Below are positions 28,169-37,568 of a stretch of 38,384 nucleotides of DNA, piece by piece. The notes beneath the pieces were generated by a model, which was given only the letters and a program-made list of their open reading frames with translations, did no database searches and was not told the origin of the DNA. Position 1 is the first letter of the stretch. Each line of letters opens with the position of its first letter. Source of the DNA: Rhodospirillaceae bacterium (lineage in GTDB: Bacteria; Pseudomonadota; Alphaproteobacteria; UBA828). The stretch covers positions 1 through 38,384 of the forward strand of contig JABIXB010000213.1 of assembly GCA_018666805.1 (NCBI GenBank), given 5' to 3'. The translations under genes and the position numbers were made by a program.

Positions 28169-28286
28169 TTTAAAGCAGATTAACTTTAGCTTAGCGCCCT
28201 GTCCACTCATTAAACCATAATAATTTGGTGGCTTTGTGCCGGCCGGCGAAATCAATAGCTATTTTATGAGATTATTTCGCTGTGGC

Positions 28287-29132
28287 TTATTCGGTCTGGG
28301 AATCGTTCAGCCCGGCGTCTTCCTCGCCATCTTCGCCTGCATCAAACGCCTCTTCCGCCCCACCATTGTCCAGCGGCTCACCGAACGGGTCATCCTCCGC
28401 ATCGTCAGGAGCGTCATCAATATCGTCTTCGAAAGATTCGCCAAGCGGATCGTCGAGCGGCAGCTCTCCGGCGCCGCCGATGGCAACGGGATTGGCCTGC
28501 AACAGCCCGGTCGCTTTCAACTCATCGACGCCAGGCAAATCAGCCAGGCTTTCGATACCGAAATGTTCAAGAAAATCATCGGTGGTCACCCAGGTAAGCG
28601 GCCGGCCCGGCACCCGCCGCCGGCCCTTGGGCTTGATCCAGCCTGCTTCGAGCAATAGATCAAGCGTACCACGGCTGAGGCCAACGCCTCTGATTTCTTC
28701 GACTTCGGCCCGTGTCACCGGTTGGTGATAGGCGATAATGGCGAGCGTCTCCATGGCGGCGCGGGAGAGGCGACGTTTGACAGTGCGGTAAACCGTCAAA
28801 TGCGGCGCCAAATCCGGCGCGGTGCGAAACGCCCAGCCACCGCCGACAGCAACAAGGTTTACGCCGCGATTTGCGTAGCGCTCGGCCAAGCTGGCGATCA
28901 ATGCCCCAACATCGGCGCCATCCGGCAGTTTGTCGTTCAGGGTCTCGCCGTCGAGCGGTCCGTCGGAGGCGAACAACAGTGCCTCCAAAATGCGCAAATG
29001 TTGGCCCGATTGATCGGCGAAATCGTCTTCAGCCGTTTCCACTTGTGTGTCTGTCGGCGGGGCAGGATTTTCGTTCATGGCGGTCTCTTCGCTGGCCATA
29101 TCCTCTCCGGATTCTCCTCTGTCTGTATTCAT
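28287..29132 (-). CDS. scpB: segregation and condensation protein ScpB
   Basis: ScpB forms the condensin complex with SMC and ScpA. The real start is the ATG at 29132 (MNTDRGESGEDMASEE), preceded by GGAGGAAAC and overlapping the scpA stop as ATGA; the ORF-track start adds 58 residues from inside scpA. The resulting 281-aa protein has tandem winged-helix domains (ILEALLFASDGPL and AAMETLAIIAYHQPVTRAEVEEIRGV) and LDLLLEAGWIKPKGRRRVPGRP. A long acidic tail of about 75 residues follows, longer than in typical ScpB. Confidence 0.94.
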   Translation of the reverse strand: MNTDRGESGEDMASEETAMNENPAPPTDTQVETAEDDFADQSGQHLRILEALLFASDGPLDGETLNDKLPDGADVGALIASLAERYANRGVNLVAVGGGWAFRTAPDLAPHLTVYRTVKRRLSRAAMETLAIIAYHQPVTRAEVEEIRGVGLSRGTLDLLLEAGWIKPKGRRRVPGRPLTWVTTDDFLEHFGIESLADLPGVDELKATGLLQANPVAIGGAGELPLDDPLGESFEDDIDDAPDDAEDDPFGEPLDNGGAEEAFDAGEDGEEDAGLNDSQTE

Positions 29133-29980
29133 GTTTCCTCCGGCGGGCGGCGCACATAGATGCGCCCGAACGGCTCGAACTGGCGCAATTGCATTTTTCC
29201 CTGGCGCGCAAGCTCCAAGCTGGCGGCAAAGGTGATCGCCACCGCCGAGCGCATGGTGATGCCGCCACCGGCCTCGGGCGGCAAAAAACGCGCCATCGAT
29301 TCCCATTCCGGCATGGTAGGCAGCATTTCCCCAAGACGGCGATATGCCGCCTCGAGGGAATAGCTCTGGCTGGCAAGAATTTGCAACGTCTCACCGCGTT
29401 CCTGATCGAGCTTGTGCTCGGCATAGGATTTCAACAATTCGTAGAGGCTGGCTTCATATTGCGAAACACGAATGACCTGAATACCCTCCGGCGCACCGCC
29501 GGCAAACACATCAATGCCAAGGCGCGGACGGCGCATCAGTTTTCCCGCCGCTTCGCGCATCGCTTCCAGGCGGCGCAGACGGAACGCCAAGGCGTCCGCC
29601 ATTTCCTGCCCGCTCGGCTCTTCATCGCCCTCCGGCTCCGGCAGCAACAAGCGCGACTTCATATAGGCCAGCCAAGCGGCCATGACGAGATAATCGGCAG
29701 CGATTTCGAGCTTGAGTTCGCGTGCCCGGGTGATAAAGGCGAGATATTGTTCGGCCAATTCGAGGATCGAAATCTTACTCAGATCGACTTTTTGGTTGCG
29801 CGTCAGCGTAAGTAAAACGTCGAGCGGCCCTTCGAACCCGTCGAGATCAAGAATCAGCGCATATTCACGCTCACCGCTTTCAAAATCCGGTTCGGCCGCA
29901 TCGGCAGGCGCGCCTTCGGGCGCGACGGGCGGCACCTTTTCAGGCGCCACTTCCTGGCCGTTCTCAGTTGGTTCGGTCAT
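29129..29980 (-). CDS. scpA: segregation and condensation protein ScpA
   Basis: ScpA is the kleisin that bridges the SMC heads and ScpB in chromosome condensation. The 283-aa protein has an N-terminal acidic extension of about 40 residues and then the family signature LDGFEGPLDVLLTLTRNQKVDLSKISILELAEQYL, with YLVMAAWLAYMKSRLLLP and a C-terminal winged helix (ITMRSAVAITFAASLELARQGK). The ATG overlap with scpB indicates coupled translation. Confidence 0.95.
   Translation of the reverse strand: MTEPTENGQEVAPEKVPPVAPEGAPADAAEPDFESGEREYALILDLDGFEGPLDVLLTLTRNQKVDLSKISILELAEQYLAFITRARELKLEIAADYLVMAAWLAYMKSRLLLPEPEGDEEPSGQEMADALAFRLRRLEAMREAAGKLMRRPRLGIDVFAGGAPEGIQVIRVSQYEASLYELLKSYAEHKLDQERGETLQILASQSYSLEAAYRRLGEMLPTMPEWESMARFLPPEAGGGITMRSAVAITFAASLELARQGKMQLRQFEPFGRIYVRRPPEET
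29137..29141 (-). promoter_or_regulatory. ribosome binding site deciding the scpB start
   Basis: A perfect GGAGG on the minus strand lies 4 bases before the ATG at 29132, inside the last codons of scpA. Confidence 0.85.
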
Positions 29981-29990
29981 TCAATTCCTA

Positions 29991-30683
29991 TTACAGGCCA
30001 AGAACTGCGGTGAGCAGCCCAAAAATCCAATCGACGATGGGCAAGAGAATCCATGCCAGCGGGTTAAAGAATACGCCAAATTGCTGGGCAATTAAGGGCA
30101 AAATGAAAATAAGCGCGATCAAAACCAAAAAGCCGTAGCGCTCGGTCTTGGCATAGAGCATCGCGTAGGTACGCGGCAACACACCGACCAGCATACGCCC
30201 GCCGTCGAGCGGCAATACCGGCAGCATGTTGAACACCGCAAGCATGATGTTGAGTTGAACGGAAACACTCAGCATCTCCTGCCACCATATATCGAACCCT
30301 TCCGGCATGATTGGCGTGACATAGAGCAGCGCACCGGAAATCAGCGCCATGACGATATTTGCCGCCGGCCCGGCAAGCGCGACCCAGAACATATCCCGCT
30401 TGGGCTTGCGCAGTTTGGCAAAATTGACCGGCACCGGCTTGGCATAGCCAAATATGAACGATGTTGTGAATATCAGCACAGCCGGCAACAGGATGGTGCC
30501 AAAGAGATCAATATGCTTGATCGGATTGAGTGTCACGCGGCCCATGCGATAGGCCGTATCATCGCCCAACAGACGCGCCGCCAGACCATGCGCCGCCTCG
30601 TGCATGGTGATCGCCATAAGCACCGGAATGACCCAGACCGAAAGCTGGAATACGATACTGGTTTCCGGATTAATGCCTAGCAA
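29991..30683 (-). CDS. site-2 protease family (M50) membrane metalloprotease
   Basis: The 230-aa protein is a compact membrane zinc protease of the M50 family. The HExxH motif is seen in ITMHEAAHGLAARLLG (about residue 28), and the second metal-binding motif in MLPVLPLDGGRMLVG. There are about five to six membrane segments and no PDZ domain. The start is a TTG overlapping the nagZ end by 7 bases, with GGTGGAG a few bases upstream. The substrate is unknown. Its place between nagZ and scpA is one I recall from alphaproteobacteria. Confidence 0.9.
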   Translation of the reverse strand: MLGINPETSIVFQLSVWVIPVLMAITMHEAAHGLAARLLGDDTAYRMGRVTLNPIKHIDLFGTILLPAVLIFTTSFIFGYAKPVPVNFAKLRKPKRDMFWVALAGPAANIVMALISGALLYVTPIMPEGFDIWWQEMLSVSVQLNIMLAVFNMLPVLPLDGGRMLVGVLPRTYAMLYAKTERYGFLVLIALIFILPLIAQQFGVFFNPLAWILLPIVDWIFGLLTAVLGL

Positions 30684-31729
30684 AACATCTCCACCAACTT
30701 ATCAAATTCTTCTGATAGTACACTGAATTCACTTAAATTATCCTTTTTTACGTTTGCTTTCGCGCCGTCCCAGCGGCGTACCGCCTCGGCGCTCAATTCG
30801 GCCACCGAAGCGGCCACATCCGCCATCTCTTCGGCCCTGCCATTGCAGTGCAGCGCGACGTCGCAGCCGGCTGCGAGAGCAGCAGCGGCGCGCTCGCCCA
30901 GCGTGCCCGACAGCGCCTCCATTGAGAGGTCGTCGCTCAACAGCAGGCCATCGAAGCCTATGGCGCCGCGTATGGCCTCCTGAATAACCGTGCGCGAAAG
31001 AGTTCCCGGCGCTTCGCCGTCGAGAGCGCTGTAACAAACATGGGCGCTAATACCGAGCGGCATGTCGCGCAGTGCCTGAAACGGGCGAAAATCGCTCTCT
31101 CTCAGTTCATCCAGCGACGCTTCGACACGCGGCATTTCGAGGTGGCTGTCGCTCATCGCCCGGCCATGGCCAGGCATATGCTTGATTGCCGGCAGCACTC
31201 CGCCCGCCATTAAGCCCCGGCACGCGGCACGGCCAAGCTCTGCAACAATCTCAGCATTCATCGAAAAGGCGCGGTCGCCGACCACCGAGCTGGCGCCCTC
31301 GAATTGCAAGTCGAGGACCGGCAGGCAACAAACATCGATACCAGCCTGACCCAACTCGGCGGCAATCAGGCGGGCGTTCAGCCACGCAGCACCTCGCGCC
31401 GTACCGAGGTCGCGTTCGGCCAATGCACCGATGACAGCGGCGGCGGGCGGCGCACGCCAGTGCGGCGGGCCCATGCGGACCACCCGGCCGCCCTCCTGAT
31501 CAATCAGCACCGGTGCATCGGCACGGCCAACCGAGGCGCGCAAATCAGCCACCAATCGCGTCAATTGCTCGGGCGTATCGCAGTTTCTGGCAAAGAGAAT
31601 AAAGCCAAGCGGATCGGCATCGCGGAAAAAATCATGTTCCGCCGCCTCTAGCCGCAGCCCCGCGCAGCCGAATATTACGGCGCGCGGAGTCTTGCCCTGG
31701 CTCGTTTTAGTGGGTTCAGTTGGCGACAA
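30677..31729 (-). CDS. nagZ: beta-N-acetylhexosaminidase NagZ
   Basis: NagZ (glycoside hydrolase family 3) removes N-acetylglucosamine from muropeptides in peptidoglycan recycling. The 350-aa protein shows LGFILFARNCDTPEQL, LIDQEGGRVVRM, the NagZ loop KHMPGHGRAMSDSHLEMP with its catalytic His/Asp, and the nucleophile region GLLLSDDLSMEAL. The only early start in frame is TTG at 31729, overlapping the SPOR gene by 14 bases, with no clear ribosome binding site; the N-terminus is therefore tentative. Confidence 0.94.
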   Translation of the reverse strand: MSPTEPTKTSQGKTPRAVIFGCAGLRLEAAEHDFFRDADPLGFILFARNCDTPEQLTRLVADLRASVGRADAPVLIDQEGGRVVRMGPPHWRAPPAAAVIGALAERDLGTARGAAWLNARLIAAELGQAGIDVCCLPVLDLQFEGASSVVGDRAFSMNAEIVAELGRAACRGLMAGGVLPAIKHMPGHGRAMSDSHLEMPRVEASLDELRESDFRPFQALRDMPLGISAHVCYSALDGEAPGTLSRTVIQEAIRGAIGFDGLLLSDDLSMEALSGTLGERAAAALAAGCDVALHCNGRAEEMADVAASVAELSAEAVRRWDGAKANVKKDNLSEFSVLSEEFDKLVEMFC

Positions 31730-32819
31730 CGTAGCAACCGACGTCTACAGCCTTTAATTGCCCGCAAACGTCGTTGGCCTCATCGCGCGCCGCGAACGGC
31801 CCAACACGCATGCGATACCAAACGCCCTTGTCACCGAGATCGGCACGCACCACAACAGTGTCGAGCGCACCCAATAACGCCGCGTGCTTCTTGGCCAGGC
31901 GCTCAAGTTCCTCGCCCGCCGCAGCTTCATTTTGCGTCGAGCCGACCTGCACCATAAAACCGGGGCCATCGACGGTTGCTGCGGTGGTTTCTGCGGTGGT
32001 TTCTGTGACGGTTTCTGCGGCGGCTGGCGCGGCCTTTGCTTCCGATTCCGGCGCGGGTTCTGGCTCTGGCGCCGACTCAGGCTCGGGCTCAGGTTCAGGC
32101 GCCGGTACCGGCTCCGCTTCCACAATTTTAGGCTCCGGCGTCACGGCATCGAGAAGTTCTTCTGCCTCTAGGGTGGCTGGCTCGGGCAACTCGGCGGGCA
32201 GGTTTTTAACAACCGGCTCCGCCGCCTCTTCCATTTCCTGTTCGGTTTCCTGGTGCTGCATTTCCTGCGGTGCCACCGCGGCAACGTCAGGTTCCTCCGG
32301 GCGGGCCGGTTCCGGCGCCGCCTCGATTACCTCCGCCATACTTTCTTCAGCCGGCTCAGCCGGATCCACGAGCGCTTCAGCCTCACTAACTTCCACGCTT
32401 GGGCGCTGCATCGGCTCTTCCGGCGGCGGCAGCAAACTCTCGGCGTCTGGCTCATCGTCGGTCAGGCTTTTATAGACGTATTTATCCCGGTCCAGCACTT
32501 CGACGCCGCCGGGGTCTGCAGGCCGCACTTTGACCGGCGTTTCCTCTGCCGTGATCAAAGGCACGCTCTCAACCCCGCCGCTTTCGTCAAAATAGCGGTC
32601 GCTCACGGCCCAGGCGACACCGACCAGGACCACCGCAGCCAGTAAAATCCACATGGGTAGGAGACGGGCGCGCGGGCGAGCTTCCTCAGTCACGACCGCC
32701 TCCGCCTCGGCCTCGACGAAGAAGTCCGTCGTATCGCCGGGCACTGGTTCCGGCGCCGCCCCAGGCGGCGCTACCGTTTCTTCCCCGTCCTCATATTCCG
32801 GCCCGCGTGTATCGGACAT
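31716..32819 (-). CDS. SPOR domain membrane protein
   Basis: The 367-aa protein has a cytoplasmic acidic N-terminus, one membrane helix (LLPMWILLAAVVLVGVAWAV, about 54-73), a long periplasmic linker of about 200 residues rich in Glu, Pro and Ala (PAPEPEPEPESAPEPEP), and a C-terminal SPOR domain (FMVQVGSTQNEAAAGEELERL to RMRVGPFAARDEANDVC) that should bind denuded septal peptidoglycan. The domain order is as in FtsN-like proteins, but I would not call it FtsN. Its ATG directly follows the argS stop (TGAATG). Confidence 0.9.
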   Translation of the reverse strand: MSDTRGPEYEDGEETVAPPGAAPEPVPGDTTDFFVEAEAEAVVTEEARPRARLLPMWILLAAVVLVGVAWAVSDRYFDESGGVESVPLITAEETPVKVRPADPGGVEVLDRDKYVYKSLTDDEPDAESLLPPPEEPMQRPSVEVSEAEALVDPAEPAEESMAEVIEAAPEPARPEEPDVAAVAPQEMQHQETEQEMEEAAEPVVKNLPAELPEPATLEAEELLDAVTPEPKIVEAEPVPAPEPEPEPESAPEPEPAPESEAKAAPAAAETVTETTAETTAATVDGPGFMVQVGSTQNEAAAGEELERLAKKHAALLGALDTVVVRADLGDKGVWYRMRVGPFAARDEANDVCGQLKAVDVGCYVVAN

Positions 32820-34577
32820 TCAGCGCATCTCCTCGACCGGCTGCACGGCGAAGATGCCGAGCCCCAATGAGATCACCTGGGCCACAGCGCCGATCAGTGC
32901 CAGGCGCGCAGCGGTCACTTGGTCGTTTTCGGCTATAATAAAGCGCAAAGCGTGATCCTCATTGCCCTTGTTCCAGAGCAGGTGAAACGCCGCCGCCAGT
33001 TCTTGCAAATAAAAGGCGAGGCGGTGCGGCTCATGCGACGACACGGCAGAATCAATAGCGCGCGGCCAGCCACACATGGACTTAATCAAATCAAGCTCTG
33101 CCGCGTCGGTCAACACGCTCAAATTCACGTTGGCGGGGAAATCGCCGGCTACAAGCCCGGGCATTTCCGCTTCGGCGCGGCGCAATACCGAGCGAATACG
33201 CGCATGGGCGTATTGCACATAGAACACAGGATTGTCCTTCGACTGCTCGACAACCCGCGCCAAATCAAACTCGAGCGGCGCATCATTCTTGCGTGTCAGC
33301 ATGATGAAGCGCACCACATCCTTGCCGACCTCATCGACCACATCGCGCAAGGTGACGAACTGGCCAGAGCGTTTCGACATCGCCACCGGCTTGCCGCCCT
33401 GGGTCAGTTTGACCATATTGCAGAGCTTGACATCAAGTTTGGCTTTATCGCTGGAAACTGCACTCACTGCGGCCTTCATGCGTTTGACATAGCCGCCGTG
33501 ATCGGCCCCCCAGACATCGATCATATCGTGAAAACCACGTTCGAATTTGTCGCGGTGATAGGCAATGTCGGTGGCGAAATAGGTCCAACTGCCATCTGAC
33601 TTCTTGAGCGGGCGATCGACCTCGTCACCAAACGACGTGGCACGGAACAGGTTTTGCGGGCGCGGTTCCCAGTCGTCAGGCGGCGGCTTGCCCTTGGGTG
33701 GCTCCAGCACGCCTTCATAAATTAGATCGCGTGACTGAAAATCGATAAATGTGTTCTGAACCTGCCCGTCTTCGACCAGTTTTTTCTCCGAACTAAAGAG
33801 ATCATGGTGCACACCGAGGGCGTCGAGATCGTCGCGAATGAGCGAAAGCATCGACTCGACGGCAAAGGCGCGGAAGGTTTCGAACCATTCGCTTTCTGGC
33901 GCATCGGCGAATTTCTCGCCATGTTCTCGTGCCAACGCCTGGCCGACCGGAACGAGATAATCGCCGGGATAACCCTCGTCGAAGGCGTCCGGGCCAAGCT
34001 CCCGCCCAAGCGCCTCGAGATAGCGCTGATAGACCGAGCGCGCCAAGGTATCGACCTGGGCGCCGGCATCATTGACGTAATATTCGCGCGTTACCACATA
34101 GCCCATGCGCTCCAACAGCGCCGCCAGAACATCACCGAACACAGTGCCACGCGCGTGGCCGACATGGAGCGGGCCAGTCGGGTTGGCCGAGACATACTCG
34201 ACATTGACCTTTTGCCCCTTGCCGAGGTCAAAAGCGCCGTAGCGCTCGCCCGAAGCGATGATGCGTGCCAACGCGGTCTGCCAATATGCTGGGCTGAGGC
34301 GAAGATTGATAAAGCCGGGCCCGGCCACATCGACCGCCGCGATACCGTCACGCGCACCAAGACGCCCGGCTAATAAGGTGGCAATGTCACGCGGCGCCTT
34401 GCCGGCGCGCTTGGCCAGAACCATGGCCGCGTTGGTCGCCATATCACCATGGCTGGGATCGCGCGGCGGCTCCACCAAGACACCTGCCAGATCGAGCCCG
34501 CCAGGCAGTTCTCCGGCGCCGGATAAATGCTCAATTTCTTCTTTAACTATATTAAATAAATCTTTGAATATATTCAT
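32820..34577 (-). CDS. argS: arginine--tRNA ligase
   Basis: ArgS charges tRNA-Arg. The 585-aa class I synthetase carries the HIGH-type motif [17 protein letters not shown], the KMSK-type block [17 protein letters not shown], the N-terminal Add-1 domain with [15 protein letters not shown], and a C-terminal anticodon-binding domain ending in [19 protein letters not shown]. The first 15 or so codons are AT-rich compared with the rest. It starts 2 bases after the dgt stop. Confidence 0.97.
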   Translation of the reverse strand: MNIFKDLFNIVKEEIEHLSGAGELPGGLDLAGVLVEPPRDPSHGDMATNAAMVLAKRAGKAPRDIATLLAGRLGARDGIAAVDVAGPGFINLRLSPAYWQTALARIIASGERYGAFDLGKGQKVNVEYVSANPTGPLHVGHARGTVFGDVLAALLERMGYVVTREYYVNDAGAQVDTLARSVYQRYLEALGRELGPDAFDEGYPGDYLVPVGQALAREHGEKFADAPESEWFETFRAFAVESMLSLIRDDLDALGVHHDLFSSEKKLVEDGQVQNTFIDFQSRDLIYEGVLEPPKGKPPPDDWEPRPQNLFRATSFGDEVDRPLKKSDGSWTYFATDIAYHRDKFERGFHDMIDVWGADHGGYVKRMKAAVSAVSSDKAKLDVKLCNMVKLTQGGKPVAMSKRSGQFVTLRDVVDEVGKDVVRFIMLTRKNDAPLEFDLARVVEQSKDNPVFYVQYAHARIRSVLRRAEAEMPGLVAGDFPANVNLSVLTDAAELDLIKSMCGWPRAIDSAVSSHEPHRLAFYLQELAAAFHLLWNKGNEDHALRFIIAENDQVTAARLALIGAVAQVISLGLGIFAVQPVEEMR

Positions 34578-34579
34578 TT

Positions 34580-35749
34580 TTATGACGGTACATCGAATAG
34601 ACGTTGATACTCCAAAAAGGCAAAACGATCGGTCATGCCGGCAATGTAATCGGCAACGGCCCGGGCCGTCTCGACGCTACGCACGCCGTTGCAACGCTCA
34701 CGCCAATCATCGGGCAGGCACTCCGGCTCGACGATGAATAGTTGAAACAACTCACGCACCACCCTGCGCGCTTTACTGGCCATGCGGTTGACCTTGTAGT
34801 GACGGTACATGCGGCGGTAAAGGAATTCCTTGAGGGTACGGTCGTTTGCCGCCATGGCTTCGGAAAACGCGATCACCGGATGGTCGAGCGCGCGCACTTC
34901 GGCGGCGCTGGTGCAAGATGCCGCCGCGAGCCGGCTGCGGCTCTCGGTCAGGATATCATCGACCATGACGCCGATCATGCGGCGCACCGCCTCATGCACC
35001 AGGCGGCTCTGATCGAGATCGGGATAAGTGTTGCGCACATCCGCGAAAACCGGCCCGACCAGCGGCACATCGGCCATATCCTCGAAGCTGAACAGGCCGG
35101 CCCTGAGGCCGTCATCGACGTCATGATTATTGTAGGCGATGTCATCGGCAATCGCCGCCACCTGGGCTTCCGGCCCGGGATAGCTGGCCAATTCGAGATC
35201 ATGGCTTTCATTGTAGTTGGCTATTGCCGGCGGCAGGCCATCCGGGGCGGGCAACAGCGGGCCATTATGTTTGACCGTGCCTTCGAGCGCCTCCCAGGTG
35301 AGGTTGAGGCCGTCAAACTCGGCATAGCGTTCCTCAAGCTGGGTGAGAATTCGCAATGTCTGGGTGTTGTGGTCGAAGCCGCCATAATCAGCCATCACCT
35401 CCCTCAACGCATCCTCGCCGGCATGGCCGAACGGGGTGTGGCCGAGATCGTGCGCCAGGGCCAGGGCCTCGGCGAGGTCTTCGTTGAGGCCAAGCACGCG
35501 GCAAATCGAGCGCGCAATCTGCGCCGTTTCCAGGCTATGGGTGAGGCGCGTGCGGTAATAATCGCCTTCATGATAGACAAATACTTGGGTCTTATATTCA
35601 AGTCGGCGAAATGCGGCGCAATGGATGATACGATCGCGGTCGCGCTGAAAAGCGGTGCGCGTGGCGCTTTCCGGCTCGGGATGGAGACGGCCACGGCTTT
35701 GTGCCGGATTGCTGGCGCAGGGTGCGGTATATTGCGGGGCGCTGATCAT
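34580..35749 (-). CDS. dgt: deoxyguanosinetriphosphate triphosphohydrolase-like protein
   Basis: This HD-domain dNTPase hydrolyses dNTPs to the nucleoside and triphosphate. The ATG at 35749 ([22 protein letters not shown]) gives 389 aa and aligns with the usual alphaproteobacterial start; the ORF-track start at 35794 is a TTG. The signature [31 protein letters not shown] is followed by the HD residues in [15 protein letters not shown] and [16 protein letters not shown], then [17 protein letters not shown]. It starts dgt-argS-SPOR-nagZ and is divergent from erpA. Confidence 0.93.
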   Translation of the reverse strand: MISAPQYTAPCASNPAQSRGRLHPEPESATRTAFQRDRDRIIHCAAFRRLEYKTQVFVYHEGDYYRTRLTHSLETAQIARSICRVLGLNEDLAEALALAHDLGHTPFGHAGEDALREVMADYGGFDHNTQTLRILTQLEERYAEFDGLNLTWEALEGTVKHNGPLLPAPDGLPPAIANYNESHDLELASYPGPEAQVAAIADDIAYNNHDVDDGLRAGLFSFEDMADVPLVGPVFADVRNTYPDLDQSRLVHEAVRRMIGVMVDDILTESRSRLAAASCTSAAEVRALDHPVIAFSEAMAANDRTLKEFLYRRMYRHYKVNRMASKARRVVRELFQLFIVEPECLPDDWRERCNGVRSVETARAVADYIAGMTDRFAFLEYQRLFDVPS

Positions 35750-35872
35750 CGCCGGAGAGTAACTTGCTGAAGGCAGGGGCACAATTGGCGGCAAGCGTTG
35801 AATTACCGTGAATGATGCCTAATTAATAGATCAGTGTTAAACTGGAATGACTTTAAGAAGCGGATACCTGAT

Positions 35873-36241
35873 ATGGCTCAACCAATAGAAAGCGCAGTGA
35901 CGGCAGCAAGCGGCCCAATTACCGTCTCGGCGAGCGCGGCGCGCCAAGTGGCGCGCCTGTTGCGCAACGAGGAAAATTCGGATCAGGCGCTGCGCGTCAG
36001 TGTTTCGGGTGGCGGTTGCTCGGGTTTCCAGTATGGCTTTGCCTTCGACGCGGCCCCCCAGGAAGACGATCTGGTGATCGAAAAAGAGGGCGTGACGATT
36101 TTGGTCGATAGCGTCTCGGCCGGATATATGGCCGGCTCGGAGATCGACTTCAAAGACGATCTGGTCGGCGCCGCATTCCAGGTAAACAACCCAAAAGCCG
36201 TCTCGTCATGCGGTTGCGGCACATCTTTTTCGCTGGTCTGA
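35873..36241 (+). CDS. A-type iron-sulfur cluster carrier (ErpA/IscA family)
   Basis: A-type carriers pass Fe-S clusters to target enzymes. From the ATG at 35873 the protein is 122 aa. The three cluster cysteines are seen in SVSGGGCSGFQYGF and SSCGCGTSFS. The pattern FQYGF and the final CGCGTSF fit ErpA or IscA; I cannot separate these without a tree. The longer frame from GTG 35834 adds 13 residues of poor family fit. It is divergent from dgt. Confidence 0.9.
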   Translation: MAQPIESAVTAASGPITVSASAARQVARLLRNEENSDQALRVSVSGGGCSGFQYGFAFDAAPQEDDLVIEKEGVTILVDSVSAGYMAGSEIDFKDDLVGAAFQVNNPKAVSSCGCGTSFSLV

Positions 36242-36288
36242 AGCTATTCATCGCATAAGATGGCGGCAGTCCACTAGAACGGAAGACC

Positions 36289-37062
36289 GTGCTTAAGATC
36301 GCCACCTGGAACGTCAATTCGATCAAGGCGCGCCTGCCCAATGTACTCGAGTGGCTGGCCGACGCGGCGCCGGATATTGTCCTTTTGCAGGAAACCAAGA
36401 CAGTTGAGGAAAAGTTTCCCGAGCTCGAAATCGGCGATCTCGGCTACAACATCGCGGTGCTTGGCCAGAAGAGCTATAACGGCGTCGCCATCCTCTCCAA
36501 GCGCCCGATTGAAGATGTCACACGCGGTCTGCCGGGCAATGAGAGCGATGAGCAGGCGCGCTATATCGAGGCGGTGATCTCGGGTGTTCGCGTCGCCTCA
36601 ATTTATCTCCCCAATGGCAATCCGGTGGAGAGCGATAAATTTCCCTACAAGCTCGATTGGATGCGCCATCTCGCCGCGCATGCAAAGAGCCTGCTGGCGC
36701 TGGAAGAAACGGTGGTGCTGGGCGGCGATTACAACATTATCCCGGCCGACGGCGACGTCTATAACCCGGAAGACTGGCGCGATGACGCACTCTGCCAGCC
36801 CGAGGCGCGCGCCCGTTTCCGTGAAATTTTAAACGCCGGCTACACGGAGGCCTTCCGCGCGCTGCACAGCGAAACAGGACTGTACTCATTCTGGGATTAT
36901 CAGAAGGGCCGCTGGCCGCGCGACGAGGGCCTACGTATCGACCACCTGCTGCTCTCACCCGAAGCCGCCGACCGCCTGGAGGCTTGCGAAATAGACCGCA
37001 GTCCGCGCGATAAACCAAAAGCCTCAGACCACACACCGGTGTGGTGCACGCTTAGCGAATAA
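36289..37062 (+). CDS. xthA: exodeoxyribonuclease III
   Basis: XthA is an AP endonuclease and 3'-5' exonuclease in base excision repair. The 257-aa protein starts at a GTG (LKIATWNVNSIKARLPNVLEWL), with a GGAAG just upstream. The active-site residues appear in LLQETKTVEEKFP, VVLGGDYNIIPAD, and the final KASDHTPVWCTL. It ends 6 bases before the stop of the convergent VOC gene. No terminator is visible in the gap. Confidence 0.95.
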   Translation: MLKIATWNVNSIKARLPNVLEWLADAAPDIVLLQETKTVEEKFPELEIGDLGYNIAVLGQKSYNGVAILSKRPIEDVTRGLPGNESDEQARYIEAVISGVRVASIYLPNGNPVESDKFPYKLDWMRHLAAHAKSLLALEETVVLGGDYNIIPADGDVYNPEDWRDDALCQPEARARFREILNAGYTEAFRALHSETGLYSFWDYQKGRWPRDEGLRIDHLLLSPEAADRLEACEIDRSPRDKPKASDHTPVWCTLSE

Positions 37063-37068
37063 AATCTA

Positions 37069-37524
37069 TTACTGAAATGGCCGCCCGGCGTCGAACTGGT
37101 TACGGCTGGTCGGGCCCTTGCTACCGCGTGGCTCCTTGGTGGCATCGAAATTTAGCTCGACGATAACACCGCTCGGATCCTGCACGAAAAGCTGCCACAA
37201 TTTGAAGTCTTTGATGTCGTTTTGGCGCCATGTGCAGCGATGTTTCTTGCAGACTTCCTTCATCTTGTCGAAGCCCTTGGCGCGGAGCGCGACATGATCG
37301 ACCGGCGCCACGCCCTGGTCGTATTTGTAATCTCCGGCATGGGTCTGGGCCGCGCTGCCACCATAGATGTGGAACATGGTCTCACCCATTTCGAGCCAAA
37401 TGCCAGGAAATGGAAATTCCGGTCGCGCCACTTTCTTCATGCCGAGAACTTTGGTGTAAAATTTCTCGGTTGCTTTCAGGTCTTTGCTCTTGATTGCCAC
37501 ATGGTGCAAGTCAAGTAACGGCAT
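37069..37524 (-). CDS. VOC superfamily (glyoxalase/bleomycin resistance-like) protein
   Basis: The 151-aa protein has a VOC fold, with the likely metal ligands His in LDLHHVAIKSKDL, His in PVDHVALRAKGF, and Glu in SGVIVELNFD. FYTKVLGMKKV fits the first module and the second begins at about residue 73. Substrate and reaction cannot be told from sequence; it may be a lactoylglutathione-lyase-like or dioxygenase-like enzyme. It has a charged C-terminal tail. Confidence 0.88.
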   Translation of the reverse strand: MPLLDLHHVAIKSKDLKATEKFYTKVLGMKKVARPEFPFPGIWLEMGETMFHIYGGSAAQTHAGDYKYDQGVAPVDHVALRAKGFDKMKEVCKKHRCTWRQNDIKDFKLWQLFVQDPSGVIVELNFDATKEPRGSKGPTSRNQFDAGRPFQ

Positions 37525-37568
37525 GGCGGAAACTCCCTTAGAATCGTTTTAACCCCTGCCAGCGCATC

